From: Oxalobacteraceae bacterium
GTDB lineage: Bacteria > Pseudomonadota > Gammaproteobacteria > Burkholderiales > Burkholderiaceae_D
Assembly (NCBI GenBank): GCA_003537575.1
Contig: DPRS01000004.1
Span: forward strand, 4,355-68,354
Reading direction: 5' to 3'
DNA length: 64,000 nucleotides
Shown: positions 25,732-34,347 of the stretch, piece after piece
Position numbering within the stretch: the stretch's first letter is position 1
How the letters are laid out: each line of letters begins with the position of its first letter
Translations under genes and position numbers: made by a program
The notes under the pieces: model-generated
The model's database searches: none
Told to the model about the DNA's origin: nothing
Seen by the model: the letters and a program-made list of their open reading frames with translations, nothing else

Positions 25732-26361
25732 CTATCCTTTCAATCGTTCCAGTAAGTTGTTGGTGAGCGCTGACTGCGCTTCTGCAAGCGACGCCATCGC
25801 GCCCAGGGTTTTCATGTCGACGGTTTTCAGGCCGGCGTAGCCGCACGGGTTAATCCAGGCAAACGGCTCCAGGTCCATGTCGACGTTCAGCGCCACGCCA
25901 TGATAGGTGCAGCCGCTGGCGCGCACTTTCAGGCCCAGCGCGGCGATCTTGGCGCCTTGCCATGAACCGGAGGCGACGTAGATGCCGGGCGCGCCTGCCT
26001 TGCGCTCGCCCGTCAGATTATACGCCGCCAGGGTATCGATGACGGCTTCTTCGATGGCGTGCACCAGTTCGCGCGCATACATGCGGCCGCCGCGGTTGCG
26101 CTTCAGATCGAGCAGCAGGTAGGCGACCGCCTGGCCGGGGCCGTGGTAGGTGACTTCGCCGCCGCGGTCGGTCTGCACCAGCGGGATGTCATGGGCATTC
26201 AGGACGTGCGAGGGATCGGCGCCCAGGCCGAGGGTATAGACGGGCGGATGCTCGACGATCCACAGTTCGTCTTCGGTGTCAAAGCCGCGCGCATCGGTGA
26301 AGGCGCGCATGGCGGCGAAAGTCGGTTCGTACTCCGCCTGTCCGAGATGGCGCACCAGCAC
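25732..26361 (-). CDS. lipB: Octanoyl-[ACP]:protein octanoyltransferase LipB
   Basis: LipB transfers octanoyl from ACP to lipoyl domains, the first step of lipoate assembly. The 209-residue product shows TDRGGEVTYHGPGQ, KAGAPGIYV, the catalytic Lys in AKIAALGLKV and the catalytic Cys in GCTYHGVALNV. The GTG start at 26361 shares its G with the TAG stop of ybeD, a translational-coupling arrangement. Confidence 0.97.
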   Translation of the reverse strand: MLVRHLGQAEYEPTFAAMRAFTDARGFDTEDELWIVEHPPVYTLGLGADPSHVLNAHDIPLVQTDRGGEVTYHGPGQAVAYLLLDLKRNRGGRMYARELVHAIEEAVIDTLAAYNLTGERKAGAPGIYVASGSWQGAKIAALGLKVRASGCTYHGVALNVDMDLEPFAWINPCGYAGLKTVDMKTLGAMASLAEAQSALTNNLLERLKG

Positions 26362-26639
26362 TACAGCACCACCTTGACCATCGGATGCGAGGACAGCGCG
26401 CGGTACAGGGTGTCGAGCTGCTCACGGCTGGTGGCGCGCACGGTGACGGTCAGGGAGAGGTAGTTGCCCTTGGCAGAGGGGCGCATTTCCATCTTGCCGG
26501 CATGGAAACTGGGGTCGTGCTGGATAACGACTTCCACCATGGTCTGGGCGAATGCATCCTGCATTGCGCCCATGATCTTGATGGGGAAGTCGCTCGGGTA
26601 CTCGATCAGGCTTTCGGTTGGTGGTGTTGGCTGCGGCAT
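26361..26639 (-). CDS. ybeD: YbeD/DUF493 family regulatory protein
   Basis: This 92-residue protein has a ferredoxin-like ACT-type fold by family: LIEYPSDFPIKIMG at the start and VTVRATSREQLDTLYRALSSHPMVKVVL at the end. YbeD sits between dacA and lipB in many Proteobacteria; its role is not settled. It is the upstream member of the overlapping ybeD-lipB pair. Confidence 0.95.
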   Translation of the reverse strand: MPQPTPPTESLIEYPSDFPIKIMGAMQDAFAQTMVEVVIQHDPSFHAGKMEMRPSAKGNYLSLTVTVRATSREQLDTLYRALSSHPMVKVVL

Positions 26640-26683
26640 GGCATGTTCAATGACGTTGATACCGCAGCTATTTTACGCCCTTA

Positions 26684-27832
26684 TTACTTCATCCACAGGC
26701 GCATGGAATCCCAGGCGCGGCCCAACATGCCGGCCTGGTTGACCTGCTCCAGCGCCAGCACCGGCAATTCGGTCACCGGCTTGCCGTCGACGACCATCTT
26801 CAGGGTGCCGACCTTGCTGTTCTGGGCGATCGGCGCCACCAGCGGGTCCTTGCGCTCCAGCACCGGCTTCATCTTGCCGGCCACGCCCTTCGGCACCGTG
26901 ACATAGACGTCGTGGTTGAAGCCGATCTTCACCTGGTTTTTCGAACCTTTCCAGACCTGCGGCGTATCCACTGCCTGACCCTTGGCATACAGCTTCACGG
27001 TGTCAAAGTTCTGGAAGCCCCAGTTCAGCAGCTTCTGGCTTTCCTGCGCGCGCATCTGGTCGGAGGTGGTGCCGATCATCACCGAGATCAGGCGGCGCTG
27101 GCCGCCCACGCCGGGGCGCTTGGCCGAGGAAATCAGGCAATAGCCGGCGGCTTCGGTATGGCCGGTTTTCATGCCATCGACGGTCGGATCCAGCCACAGC
27201 AGGCGGTTGCGGTTGGGCTGGGTAATCTTGTTATAAGTGTAGTTCTTGGTGGAGTAGATCTTGTAGAACTCGGGGAAGTCATTGATCAGGCGCGTCGCCA
27301 GGATCGACAGGTCGCGCGCGGTCGAGAAATTGTCCGGACTGGGCAAGCCGTGGGCATTGGCAAAGCGGGTCGATTTCATGCCCATCTTCTGGGCTTCCTG
27401 GTTCATCAGCGTGACGAAGGTCTCTTCGGTGCCGGCTACCGCTTCGGCCAGCGCTACTGCGGCATCGTTGCCGGACTGGACGATCAGGCCATACAGCAGG
27501 TCATTGATCTTCACCGGCGTGGCCGGGTCGATAAACATTTTCGAGCTGCTGGGGTCGACTTTCCAGGCGCGCACCGAGACATTGACGCTCTGGTTCAGGT
27601 CGAGCCGCTTGTCGCGCACCGCTGCAAACGCCAGGTAGGCGGTCATGATCTTGGTCAGCGAAGCCGGTTCGATGCGCAGGTCCGGATCCTGGGCCGCAAC
27701 CACCTGGTTGCTGGTGGCATCCAGCAGCAGCCAGGATTTGGCGGCCAGGGTCGGCGCCGGCAGGCTTTGGGCAAAGACGGGTGAAGCGGCAAATAGCAGG
27801 CTGGCGGCGCAGGCCGCAAAGAGTTTTTTCAT
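26684..27832 (-). CDS. dacA: D-alanyl-D-alanine carboxypeptidase (PBP5/6 family)
   Basis: This low-molecular-mass penicillin-binding protein trims pentapeptide stems in the periplasm. The 382-residue precursor has a Sec signal (MKKLFAACAASLLF to VFA-Q, about residue 21), the serine-protease-like triad motifs SLTK (nucleophile Ser), SGN and KTG (in DGMKTGHTEAAG), the PBP5 C-terminal beta domain (about 265-350) and an amphipathic C-terminal anchor (LGRAWDSMRLWMK). The start is placed at ATG 27832; a TTG three codons earlier is also in frame. Confidence 0.97.
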   Translation of the reverse strand: MKKLFAACAASLLFAASPVFAQSLPAPTLAAKSWLLLDATSNQVVAAQDPDLRIEPASLTKIMTAYLAFAAVRDKRLDLNQSVNVSVRAWKVDPSSSKMFIDPATPVKINDLLYGLIVQSGNDAAVALAEAVAGTEETFVTLMNQEAQKMGMKSTRFANAHGLPSPDNFSTARDLSILATRLINDFPEFYKIYSTKNYTYNKITQPNRNRLLWLDPTVDGMKTGHTEAAGYCLISSAKRPGVGGQRRLISVMIGTTSDQMRAQESQKLLNWGFQNFDTVKLYAKGQAVDTPQVWKGSKNQVKIGFNHDVYVTVPKGVAGKMKPVLERKDPLVAPIAQNSKVGTLKMVVDGKPVTELPVLALEQVNQAGMLGRAWDSMRLWMK

Positions 27833-27930
27833 GGGTAGCAAATGGTCAAGCGAAAGGGATGAAACAGCAGGGGAGTTCCAAATTATAGCGCGCTGCGCTT
27901 AGGCAAAACTGAAGCGCAGCGCGGCTTTGG

Positions 27931-28578
27931 CTAGCGATGCCACATTTCGACCACGAAATTTTTGATATGTTGCAATTTCCTGTGAAAAAAATGGTCGCAG
28001 CCCGGAATGACGATGACCGGCAGGTCTTGCGGCCTTGCCCAGTCGAGCACATTAATTAACGGAATCGTATCGTCCTGCTCGCCATGGATGACGATGGTAT
28101 TGGCCGGCACGGCCGGTACCGGCCACTTGCCGGCGGCGGTGCCGGTCAGGACCAGCCGTTCCGCTGGCCGGCCCTGCGCTGCCAGACGTTCCTGCAGCCG
28201 CGCCTGCACCAGGGTGCCGAAGGAAAAACCGGCCAGCGCGGCCGGCACGCCGGGGTACTGCGCCTGCAGATGATTGAACAATAGTTCCATGTCGTCGGTT
28301 TCGCCGCGTCCTTCGTCATGCGCGCCGGCGGAGGCGCCGACGCCGCGGAAATTCATGCGCGCGGCGGCATAGCCGATGCCGGTGAAGGTGCGCGCCAGCG
28401 TGGTGGCGACCTTGTTGTCCATGGTGCCGCCGAACAGCGGGTGCGGATGCGCTACCAGCGCGATGCCGCGCGGCGCGGCGTAGCGCTCGGGATCGGGCAG
28501 TTCGAGCACGCATTCGAGCGCGCCGGCGCTGCCGGCCAGGGTAAAAGGCTGGAGGCGAGGATTCATCGGGGAACTCAT
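27931..28578 (-). CDS. Alpha/beta hydrolase
   Basis: The 215-residue cytosolic hydrolase has HPHPLFGGTMDNKV (oxyanion-hole region), GVGASAGAHDEG, nucleophile elbow GFSFG (Ser near residue 119), Asp in HGEQDDTIP and His in GCDHFFH. This short KANL3/Tex30-like or dienelactone-hydrolase-like group has no defined substrate. It lies 8 bases downstream of the ferredoxin gene in the same direction, so the two are probably co-transcribed. Confidence 0.85.
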   Translation of the reverse strand: MSSPMNPRLQPFTLAGSAGALECVLELPDPERYAAPRGIALVAHPHPLFGGTMDNKVATTLARTFTGIGYAAARMNFRGVGASAGAHDEGRGETDDMELLFNHLQAQYPGVPAALAGFSFGTLVQARLQERLAAQGRPAERLVLTGTAAGKWPVPAVPANTIVIHGEQDDTIPLINVLDWARPQDLPVIVIPGCDHFFHRKLQHIKNFVVEMWHR

Positions 28579-28586
28579 TGCGGGAT

Positions 28587-28904
28587 TTATATCTTCAGGC
28601 GTTCGACGACCTTGCCGCCGACGAGGTGTTCGTCGATGATTTCATCGATGTCCTGGTTATCGACATAGGTGTACCAGGTGCCTTCCGGGTAAACCACCAG
28701 CACCGGGCCTTCCTCGCAGCGATCGAGGCAGCCGGCCTTGTTGATGCGCACCTTGCCCTGGCCCGAAAGACCGAGTTCCTTGATGCGCTGCTTGGCATGT
28801 TCCTGCGCTTGCGTCGCGCCCTTGTCGAAGCAGCATGGACGGCCTCCCTCGCGCTGGTTCAGGCAAAAGAATACGTGGTGTTCGTAATACGGTGAATCGC
28901 TCAT
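28587..28904 (-). CDS. Thioredoxin-like [2Fe-2S] ferredoxin
   Basis: The 105-residue protein has cysteines spaced as in the thioredoxin-fold 2Fe-2S ferredoxins: FFCLNQREGGRPCC near the N-terminus and AGCLDRCEEGP near residue 68, followed by VVYPEGTWYTYV. Relatives act as small electron carriers of unknown partner. The ATG at 28904 removes nine residues from the longest frame and fits the family start (MSDSPYYEHHVFFC). Confidence 0.9.
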   Translation of the reverse strand: MSDSPYYEHHVFFCLNQREGGRPCCFDKGATQAQEHAKQRIKELGLSGQGKVRINKAGCLDRCEEGPVLVVYPEGTWYTYVDNQDIDEIIDEHLVGGKVVERLKI

Positions 28905-28952
28905 GGCGGTGATGGTTTCTGGCTGACACAAGCCTTACATGATACACCGGCC

Positions 28953-30077
28953 TCATTTTCGCTTCACGCGGTGCGCGGGATGCAGCAGGAACCAGAGCGC
29001 AAAGAGCGGCCACATGATCGAAAGGAATTGCGCGGCGCCGTTAAAGTTGAGGAATTTGCCTTGCACCCAGCTTTGCAAAGTCGCCATGAAATACGGATTG
29101 CTCGGCATCAGATTGACAATGACCAGGCCGATTGCCAGCATCAGCACGGCGATGCGCCTTTGCGCCACCGGCGGCGCGAACGAAAGGCCGAACAGCATGA
29201 CGCCGGCAAACAGCAGCCCTCCTTGCGCGCCCGGCGTCAGCCAGCTGAAGGCATTGTCCGGGTTGAACAGCAAGGCATTCGCCAGCGACTTGAAGATCAG
29301 CGTGGCGGCCACCAGCGCCAGCGCCAGCGGCGCGCGCGGCGCCGCCGGTTTCAGCGTCACCAGCAGCAGCAGCACGGCGCCGGTCATGCCGCAGGCGGTG
29401 ATGACGGTCTCGGCCAGCCAGTATTGCTCGACCGTGAATTCGATGCTGTTGCGCAGCAGCGCGGCCAGATCGACGGAGCTCTCCAGCCACTCGGACAGCC
29501 ATTCCGACAGGATCGGCGCGACCTGGCCATGGCCGAACAGGTAAGCCTGCGGGTAAAGCTGCGCCAGCGGCCACAGGCCGGCGACGATCAGGCCGCGCCC
29601 GGCATCGTGAAAGAACCAGTGCCGGCGCAGGCTGAGGAAGCGGCTTTGCTCGAGGAAGGTGGGTGTCAGCAGCACGCCGGCAATGCCGCCGATCAGGCTG
29701 CCGGCGACATTGGTGTACAGGTCGAGATTGGAAGAGACGCGCGAAGGCAGGAAAGTTTGCGCTGCTTCCATCGCGCCCGACAGCAAAATGCCGGCCGCCA
29801 GCGCCAGCAGGATGGCGCCGGTGCGGCGCACGTGCGGATAGCCGGCAAAGGCGACCAGGATACCGAAGGGCACATAGCCCACCACATTGGTCAGCACATC
29901 GAACACGGTCCAGTAATGCGGCAGCGGGCCGAACAGGAAGGCATGCGCGGCGATGCCGTTGTCGCGCCAGCCGGTAAACGGAAACAGGCTGGCATAGACG
30001 ATCAGCAGGATATACATCAGCAGGCCGACGCGGGCGAAGGTCGATGCGGTGGCGGGATGTTCCCTGGTAGACGGCAT
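28953..30077 (-). CDS. VanZ-family membrane protein
   Basis: The 374-residue protein has roughly ten hydrophobic helices. The N-terminal 140 residues match VanZ-like proteins (LLIVYASLFPFTGWR, DVLTNVVGYVPFGILVAF, SRVSSNLDLYTNVAGSLIGG, EAAQTFLPSR). The C-terminal half adds further membrane segments without recognised motifs. It lies 9 bases behind the lipoprotein gene of the Mla-like operon and is probably its last member. VanZ family functions are diverse and mostly unknown. Confidence 0.85.
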   Translation of the reverse strand: MPSTREHPATASTFARVGLLMYILLIVYASLFPFTGWRDNGIAAHAFLFGPLPHYWTVFDVLTNVVGYVPFGILVAFAGYPHVRRTGAILLALAAGILLSGAMEAAQTFLPSRVSSNLDLYTNVAGSLIGGIAGVLLTPTFLEQSRFLSLRRHWFFHDAGRGLIVAGLWPLAQLYPQAYLFGHGQVAPILSEWLSEWLESSVDLAALLRNSIEFTVEQYWLAETVITACGMTGAVLLLLVTLKPAAPRAPLALALVAATLIFKSLANALLFNPDNAFSWLTPGAQGGLLFAGVMLFGLSFAPPVAQRRIAVLMLAIGLVIVNLMPSNPYFMATLQSWVQGKFLNFNGAAQFLSIMWPLFALWFLLHPAHRVKRK

Positions 30078-30086
30078 CCTGAGGCC

Positions 30087-30764
30087 TCAGCGTTTCAGCG
30101 GCTGGCCGGCGAGCCAAGCCAGCATGTCGGCGATGACGGCATCACTGGCGGCGGCCAGTGCGCGAGCGCCGCCGGCGGCGTCGTTGCTGGTCGCCGGCGC
30201 GCGCGCGGCAAAACTCTTTTGCGCAAGCAGCGTGCGGCCGTTGTAGAGCGAGGCGCGCAGCGCGATGCTGCCGTGGCTTTTCTCGGGCGACTCGAACACA
30301 TGCGAAAAATCGTCAGCTTCGATCCGCAGCAGCGGCAGATTGGTCGGCCCGTCAACGGCGGACGCCGCCACGCCGCCGGCCTGAGCGATGCGCGCCTTCA
30401 GGCGCTGGCCGAACAGGTCGGCCGGCTGCATGGCCCAGCGCTGCTGCGCATAGGCGCGTGGTTGTTGAGGATCGGCGTACAGCAGGCGGTAGTACATCAG
30501 CGAACTGTCGAGCCAGGCAGCCGGCGTGACTTCTGCCACGCTGACCGCGACGGCGGGCTGCGGCGCGACCGCCGTGCCTGCGATCGAGGCGTGGGCGCCA
30601 GCAGCGGGCAGGGGGCCGAAATCGTAATAATTGGCCAGAGCCGCGCGCCCGCCCGGCACGCTGCAGCCGGCAAGCAGCAGCGCGCCGCACAGCAGCAGCG
30701 CTTGCATTGGCAGAAGGAAGTGGCGGCAACCGCAGGGTTTTCTCATGTCGGACAGATTGGTCAT
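30087..30764 (-). CDS. ABC-type transport auxiliary lipoprotein (PqiC/YmbA-like)
   Basis: The 225-residue lipoprotein has lipobox LLAGC (Cys near residue 34) and the ABC-transport-auxiliary domain (YYDFGPL, ALLRASLYNGRTLLAQKSF-like strand pattern). Such proteins are outer-membrane partners of MCE complexes. The ATG at 30764 overlies the spacer after the MCE gene (9 bases). The gene order permease-ATPase-MCE-lipoprotein supports a lipid-transport role. Confidence 0.85.
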   Translation of the reverse strand: MTNLSDMRKPCGCRHFLLPMQALLLCGALLLAGCSVPGGRAALANYYDFGPLPAAGAHASIAGTAVAPQPAVAVSVAEVTPAAWLDSSLMYYRLLYADPQQPRAYAQQRWAMQPADLFGQRLKARIAQAGGVAASAVDGPTNLPLLRIEADDFSHVFESPEKSHGSIALRASLYNGRTLLAQKSFAARAPATSNDAAGGARALAAASDAVIADMLAWLAGQPLKR

Positions 30765-30773
30765 GGTTGTCAA

Positions 30774-31709
30774 TTATTCCCCGGGCGCCGTGAAGCCGGC
30801 TTCGCCCGGTCCCGGCGGGCGCCCGTCGGCGCCGAACAGCAGGCTTTGCGGCTGTTCGCGGAAAGTGTCGATGGTACGGTTCAGGGCGCGCAGGGTCGAA
30901 CGGGCATCGTGCGTCAGCGGCAGCACTTCCGTTTCGAGGCGGTTGGCGACGGCGCCGACCTGGTCGATGGTGACGGTGAGCTTGTCGATGGCGCCATCCG
31001 GTTGCTGCAGGCTGGTGCTCAGGGCGTTCAGGTTCTTGCTGAGGTCGCCGACATTTTTCGCCAGCGTGTCGACCGAGGCCAGGGTCTGGCTGGTCCGGTC
31101 GGCCAGCGCCGGCAATTTCTCCAGGGCCGGCTGCAGCTGGCGCGGAATCGCTTCAAGCTGGTTCGCCGCCTCGCTGACGGACTGGAACGTCGACAGGACC
31201 ATTTTCTGGTTGTCCGGCCCCAGCATGAGATTGACGCGGCGGGTCAGTTCCTCTGCCTGGGTCAGGATCTCCATGCCCTTGCTTTGCAAGGAGTCGAACA
31301 GGCTGGGCCGCAGCTCGATGCGCGCCACTTTCTCTTCCGAACTGTGCAGCCGCACCGGCTTGCTGCCGTCGTCGTCCAGCTGAATGTACGCAATCCCGGT
31401 CACGCCCTGGTAACCCAGCGTGCCATAGGTCGATTGCGTGACCGGCGTGTCTGCCTGCACCAGCATCCGCACCAGGATCTGGCCCGGCACCGCGGGATCG
31501 AACTCGATGCTGTCGACCTTGCCGACGTCCAGCCCGCGGTAGCGCACTGTCGCCTGCGGACTCAGGCCGGGAACCGACATTTTGGTGGCGATTTCGTAGG
31601 GCACCATTTCGGTGTCGTCACGCTGCAGCCACAGAGCGATCGCCACCGTCGCCGCCAGCAGCGCAATCGTAAACAATCCCGCCAATAATGCATGTGCCTT
31701 GTTTTCCAT
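30774..31709 (-). CDS. MCE/MlaD-family lipid-binding protein
   Basis: The 311-residue protein has one N-terminal membrane helix (about 8-28), an MCE domain (about 40-120, with TKMSVPGLSPQATVRYRGLDVGKV in parts) and a long helical C-terminal part (about 150-290). The helical part should form a hexameric needle or tube in the periplasm. MlaD-like proteins ferry phospholipids between membranes. It lies 21 bases after the ATPase gene. Confidence 0.93.
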   Translation of the reverse strand: MENKAHALLAGLFTIALLAATVAIALWLQRDDTEMVPYEIATKMSVPGLSPQATVRYRGLDVGKVDSIEFDPAVPGQILVRMLVQADTPVTQSTYGTLGYQGVTGIAYIQLDDDGSKPVRLHSSEEKVARIELRPSLFDSLQSKGMEILTQAEELTRRVNLMLGPDNQKMVLSTFQSVSEAANQLEAIPRQLQPALEKLPALADRTSQTLASVDTLAKNVGDLSKNLNALSTSLQQPDGAIDKLTVTIDQVGAVANRLETEVLPLTHDARSTLRALNRTIDTFREQPQSLLFGADGRPPGPGEAGFTAPGE

Positions 31710-31730
31710 GTGTTTGCCTTATGCCTGCCG

Positions 31731-32564
31731 TTATGGGGGCGCAGCCTTGTGCTTCAGATCTTCCAGCGCGCGCAGGCTGCGCTCGCCCCAGAAATATTCC
31801 TGTATGAATGGATGCTTGACCGCCATGACCTGTTCGCGCGTGCCATTGGCAATCACATGCTTGTCGGCCAACACCGCAATCCGGGTCGACAGCGCATATA
31901 AAGTATCGAGGTCATGCGTGATCATCATGACCGTCAGTCGCATCGACTGGTGCAAGGAGCGGATCAGTTCGACGAAACTGTCGGCCATGCCGGGATCGAG
32001 CCCGGCGGTCGGCTCGTCCAGGAACAGCAGTTCCGGCTCCAGCGCCAGCGCGCGCGCCAGCGACACCCGCTTGACCATGCCGCCGGACAGGTTGGCCGGC
32101 ATCGTGGTCGCCTGGGCAGGCGAGATGCCGACCAGGTGCAGCTTGAACAGGGCGGCATCGCGGATCAGCGCTTGCGGCAGCGTGCGCAATTCGCGCATCG
32201 GCAGCGCCACGTTATCGAAGGCGGAAAGCGCCGAAAACAGCGCGCCATGCTGAAACAGCATGCCCCAGCGCTGGCGCAGCTGCCGCAAGCGCGCGGCGTC
32301 GCCGCCATGGATGTTTTCGCCGAAAACTTCGACCGTGCCGCGGGCCGGGCGGTTCAGTCCGAGAATTTGCCGCACCAGCGCGGTCTTGCCGCTGCCGGAG
32401 CCGCCCACCAGGGAAAGGATTTCCCCGGTGCGCACTTCCAGGTCCAGATCGCGGTGTACCACGTTTTGGCCGAATTGCGTCCACAGGCCTTGCACCCGGA
32501 CTGCCGGCTGATGATCGGATGGCGGCGCGGCCTGCGCTGCGACTGCGGTGGACTGTTCCTGCAT
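31731..32564 (-). CDS. ABC transporter ATP-binding protein (MlaF-like)
   Basis: The 277-residue ATPase of an Mla-type importer/exporter has Walker A GGSGSGKTAL (near residue 55), Q-loop FQHGALFSALS, signature LSGGMVKRVSLARAL, Walker B ELLFLDEPTAGLDP and switch His in THDLDTL. The C-terminal IQEYFWGERS extension is typical of MlaF, where it contacts the STAS protein. The start at 32564 overlaps the permease stop (ATGA). A longer open frame up to 33638 is only the shadow of the permease gene. Confidence 0.96.
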   Translation of the reverse strand: MQEQSTAVAAQAAPPSDHQPAVRVQGLWTQFGQNVVHRDLDLEVRTGEILSLVGGSGSGKTALVRQILGLNRPARGTVEVFGENIHGGDAARLRQLRQRWGMLFQHGALFSALSAFDNVALPMRELRTLPQALIRDAALFKLHLVGISPAQATTMPANLSGGMVKRVSLARALALEPELLFLDEPTAGLDPGMADSFVELIRSLHQSMRLTVMMITHDLDTLYALSTRIAVLADKHVIANGTREQVMAVKHPFIQEYFWGERSLRALEDLKHKAAPP

Positions 32565-33694
32565 CAGCGATACCCCACGCCGCTGAAGACGATGGCGAAT
32601 ACGGCGTCGGCCAGGATCACGATGGTGATCGATGTCACCACCGAGATCGTGGTGCCCTGGCCCAGGCTTTCGGTATTGGGCTTGATGCGCAAACCGAAAT
32701 GGCAGGCTACCAGGGCGATCAGTATCCCGAATACCCAGCCCTTGCCGAGGCCGATCCAGTAATTGGCCATCGGCACTGCATCCGGCAGTCGCTGAATGAA
32801 GTAACCAGGCGATAGGTTCAGTTCCAGCACGGCGGCCGCCATGCCGCCAATCAGCGCCATGGCATCGGTCCAGATCACCAGCAGCGGCATGGCGATCGAT
32901 AATGCGGTGACTTTGGGCATGATCAGGCGAAAGCCGTGCGGCAAGCCCATCACCAGCATCGCATCCAGCTCTTCGGTGACGCGCATGACGCCGAGCTGGG
33001 CGGTGATCGACGAACCGGACCGGCCCGCCACCAGGATCGCGGCCAGCAGCGGCCCCAGTTCGCGCACCACGCTCATCCCGAGGATATTGACCAGATAAAT
33101 GTCGCCGCCGAAGGTGCGCAACTGCTGCGCCGACAGGTAGGACAGCACCACGCCGATGAGGAAGCCGACCAGGGCGGTGATGCCGAGCGCCTGGTAGCCG
33201 GCATGGAAGACATTCGCGGAAATTTCCTTCCAGGGCCCGCGTTGCGGCCGGCGCAGGAAGGCGCCGATATCCAGCATCAACTGGCCGAACAGGGCCAGAA
33301 AGCCGAGCGCATGTCCAATCAAGCCCTGCCATGCGGCCACGATCGCCGTGAATGCCTGCCAGCGCGGTTGCGGCGGCGCCGGCAAGCTCAGCGTGCCGGC
33401 CTCTTCGAGCCTGTCGAAATATGCCGCATGGCGCGGCGCCACGATGAGGCCGGCAGGCCGGTGGCTTCCCCAGGCATTCCACAGCCATTGGGCGCCGATA
33501 TGGTCGAGCGCGGCGATGTCCGACAAATCCCATTGCGGCTCGGCCTGTCCGGCCGGCACCAGGTTCAGCACGGCTTGCAGGGCTGCGAGGTCGCCGCGCT
33601 GCGACAGGGCATGCACATTCCATGCACCGCGCGCGCAAAGGCGCGGCGGATCGTGCTGGGCAAGGGTGAGTGCCGGTTTCTCGGAATAGGGCAT
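32564..33694 (-). CDS. MlaE-type ABC permease with N-terminal STAS domain
   Basis: The 376-residue permease starts with about 100 residues resembling a STAS domain (WDLSDIAALDHIGAQWLWN), then the MlaE permease fold: GFLIGVVLSYLSAQQL, LGMSVVRELGPLLAAILVAGRSGSSI, EELDAMLVMGL and GDAVFAIVF-type end helices. In E. coli MlaB (STAS) and MlaE are separate; here they are fused. The ATG at 33694 is the first start that gives a coherent protein; the frame upstream lacks similarity. It is the first gene of the operon. Confidence 0.92.
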   Translation of the reverse strand: MPYSEKPALTLAQHDPPRLCARGAWNVHALSQRGDLAALQAVLNLVPAGQAEPQWDLSDIAALDHIGAQWLWNAWGSHRPAGLIVAPRHAAYFDRLEEAGTLSLPAPPQPRWQAFTAIVAAWQGLIGHALGFLALFGQLMLDIGAFLRRPQRGPWKEISANVFHAGYQALGITALVGFLIGVVLSYLSAQQLRTFGGDIYLVNILGMSVVRELGPLLAAILVAGRSGSSITAQLGVMRVTEELDAMLVMGLPHGFRLIMPKVTALSIAMPLLVIWTDAMALIGGMAAAVLELNLSPGYFIQRLPDAVPMANYWIGLGKGWVFGILIALVACHFGLRIKPNTESLGQGTTISVVTSITIVILADAVFAIVFSGVGYR

Positions 33695-33909
33695 GCCCCG
33701 AGTGTAAGGGAGATTGTCAAAAACGTCATCCCGGGCAAGATAATGCTTGCCTTTTCCGGATGCGGCAAAGTGGGAAAGCCTTGTGATAAGGGCTGATTTT
33801 GCGATGCAAAAACAGGGCAATCCTTTGCCTTGCAAGCAGGCGGATGTGGTAACGTAATGCAATAAATTGTTCGAAATGTCAATTTCCCATAGGAAAGAAA
33901 ACACGGGAT

Positions 33910-34347
33910 ATGAACAAGACGGTTTTACTGGTGGAGGACAGCCCGGATGAAATCCTGTTAGCCCGCCGGGCGTTTGCCAGCGCCGGACTGGCGGACTGCC
34001 TGCGGGTGGCCGAAAATGGCGAGGCCGCTTGCCGCCTGCTGCAGGAGGCGAACGACAGTTGGCCGGCAGTGGTGCTGCTCGATTGGCAAATGCCGGGCAT
34101 GGACGGGCAGGCGGTATTGCGCGAACTGCGCCGGCAGCATGGCTGCTGCACCGGGGAATCCGCATTGCCGGTGGCCGTGCTTTCTTCTTCCGACGATCCG
34201 GGCGATATCACCGCCGCCTATGCCGCCGGTGCCAGCAGCTATCTGCGCAAGCCGGTGGATTTTGACGAGTTCGTGCAACTGGTGCGCGAACTGTGCCGCT
34301 ACTGGATGGATCTTAACGTCATGCCGGCGTCGCGAGGCCTGGCATGA
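33910..34347 (+). CDS. Stand-alone response regulator (Rcp1-type receiver)
   Basis: The 145-residue single REC domain has acidic pair E9/D10, phospho-acceptor D58 in LLDWQMPGMDG, Ser/Thr in VLSSSDD and the conserved Lys in SSYLRKPVD. Single receivers of this Rcp1-like kind usually take phosphate from a multidomain histidine kinase. One such kinase lies two genes downstream. The end overlaps the next gene by 4 bases. Confidence 0.93.
   Translation: MNKTVLLVEDSPDEILLARRAFASAGLADCLRVAENGEAACRLLQEANDSWPAVVLLDWQMPGMDGQAVLRELRRQHGCCTGESALPVAVLSSSDDPGDITAAYAAGASSYLRKPVDFDEFVQLVRELCRYWMDLNVMPASRGLA

Noticed and set aside
32565..33638. N-terminal extension of the MlaF-like ATPase frame
   Set aside because: The extension overlaps the permease gene in another frame; the ATPase has a normal start at 32564.
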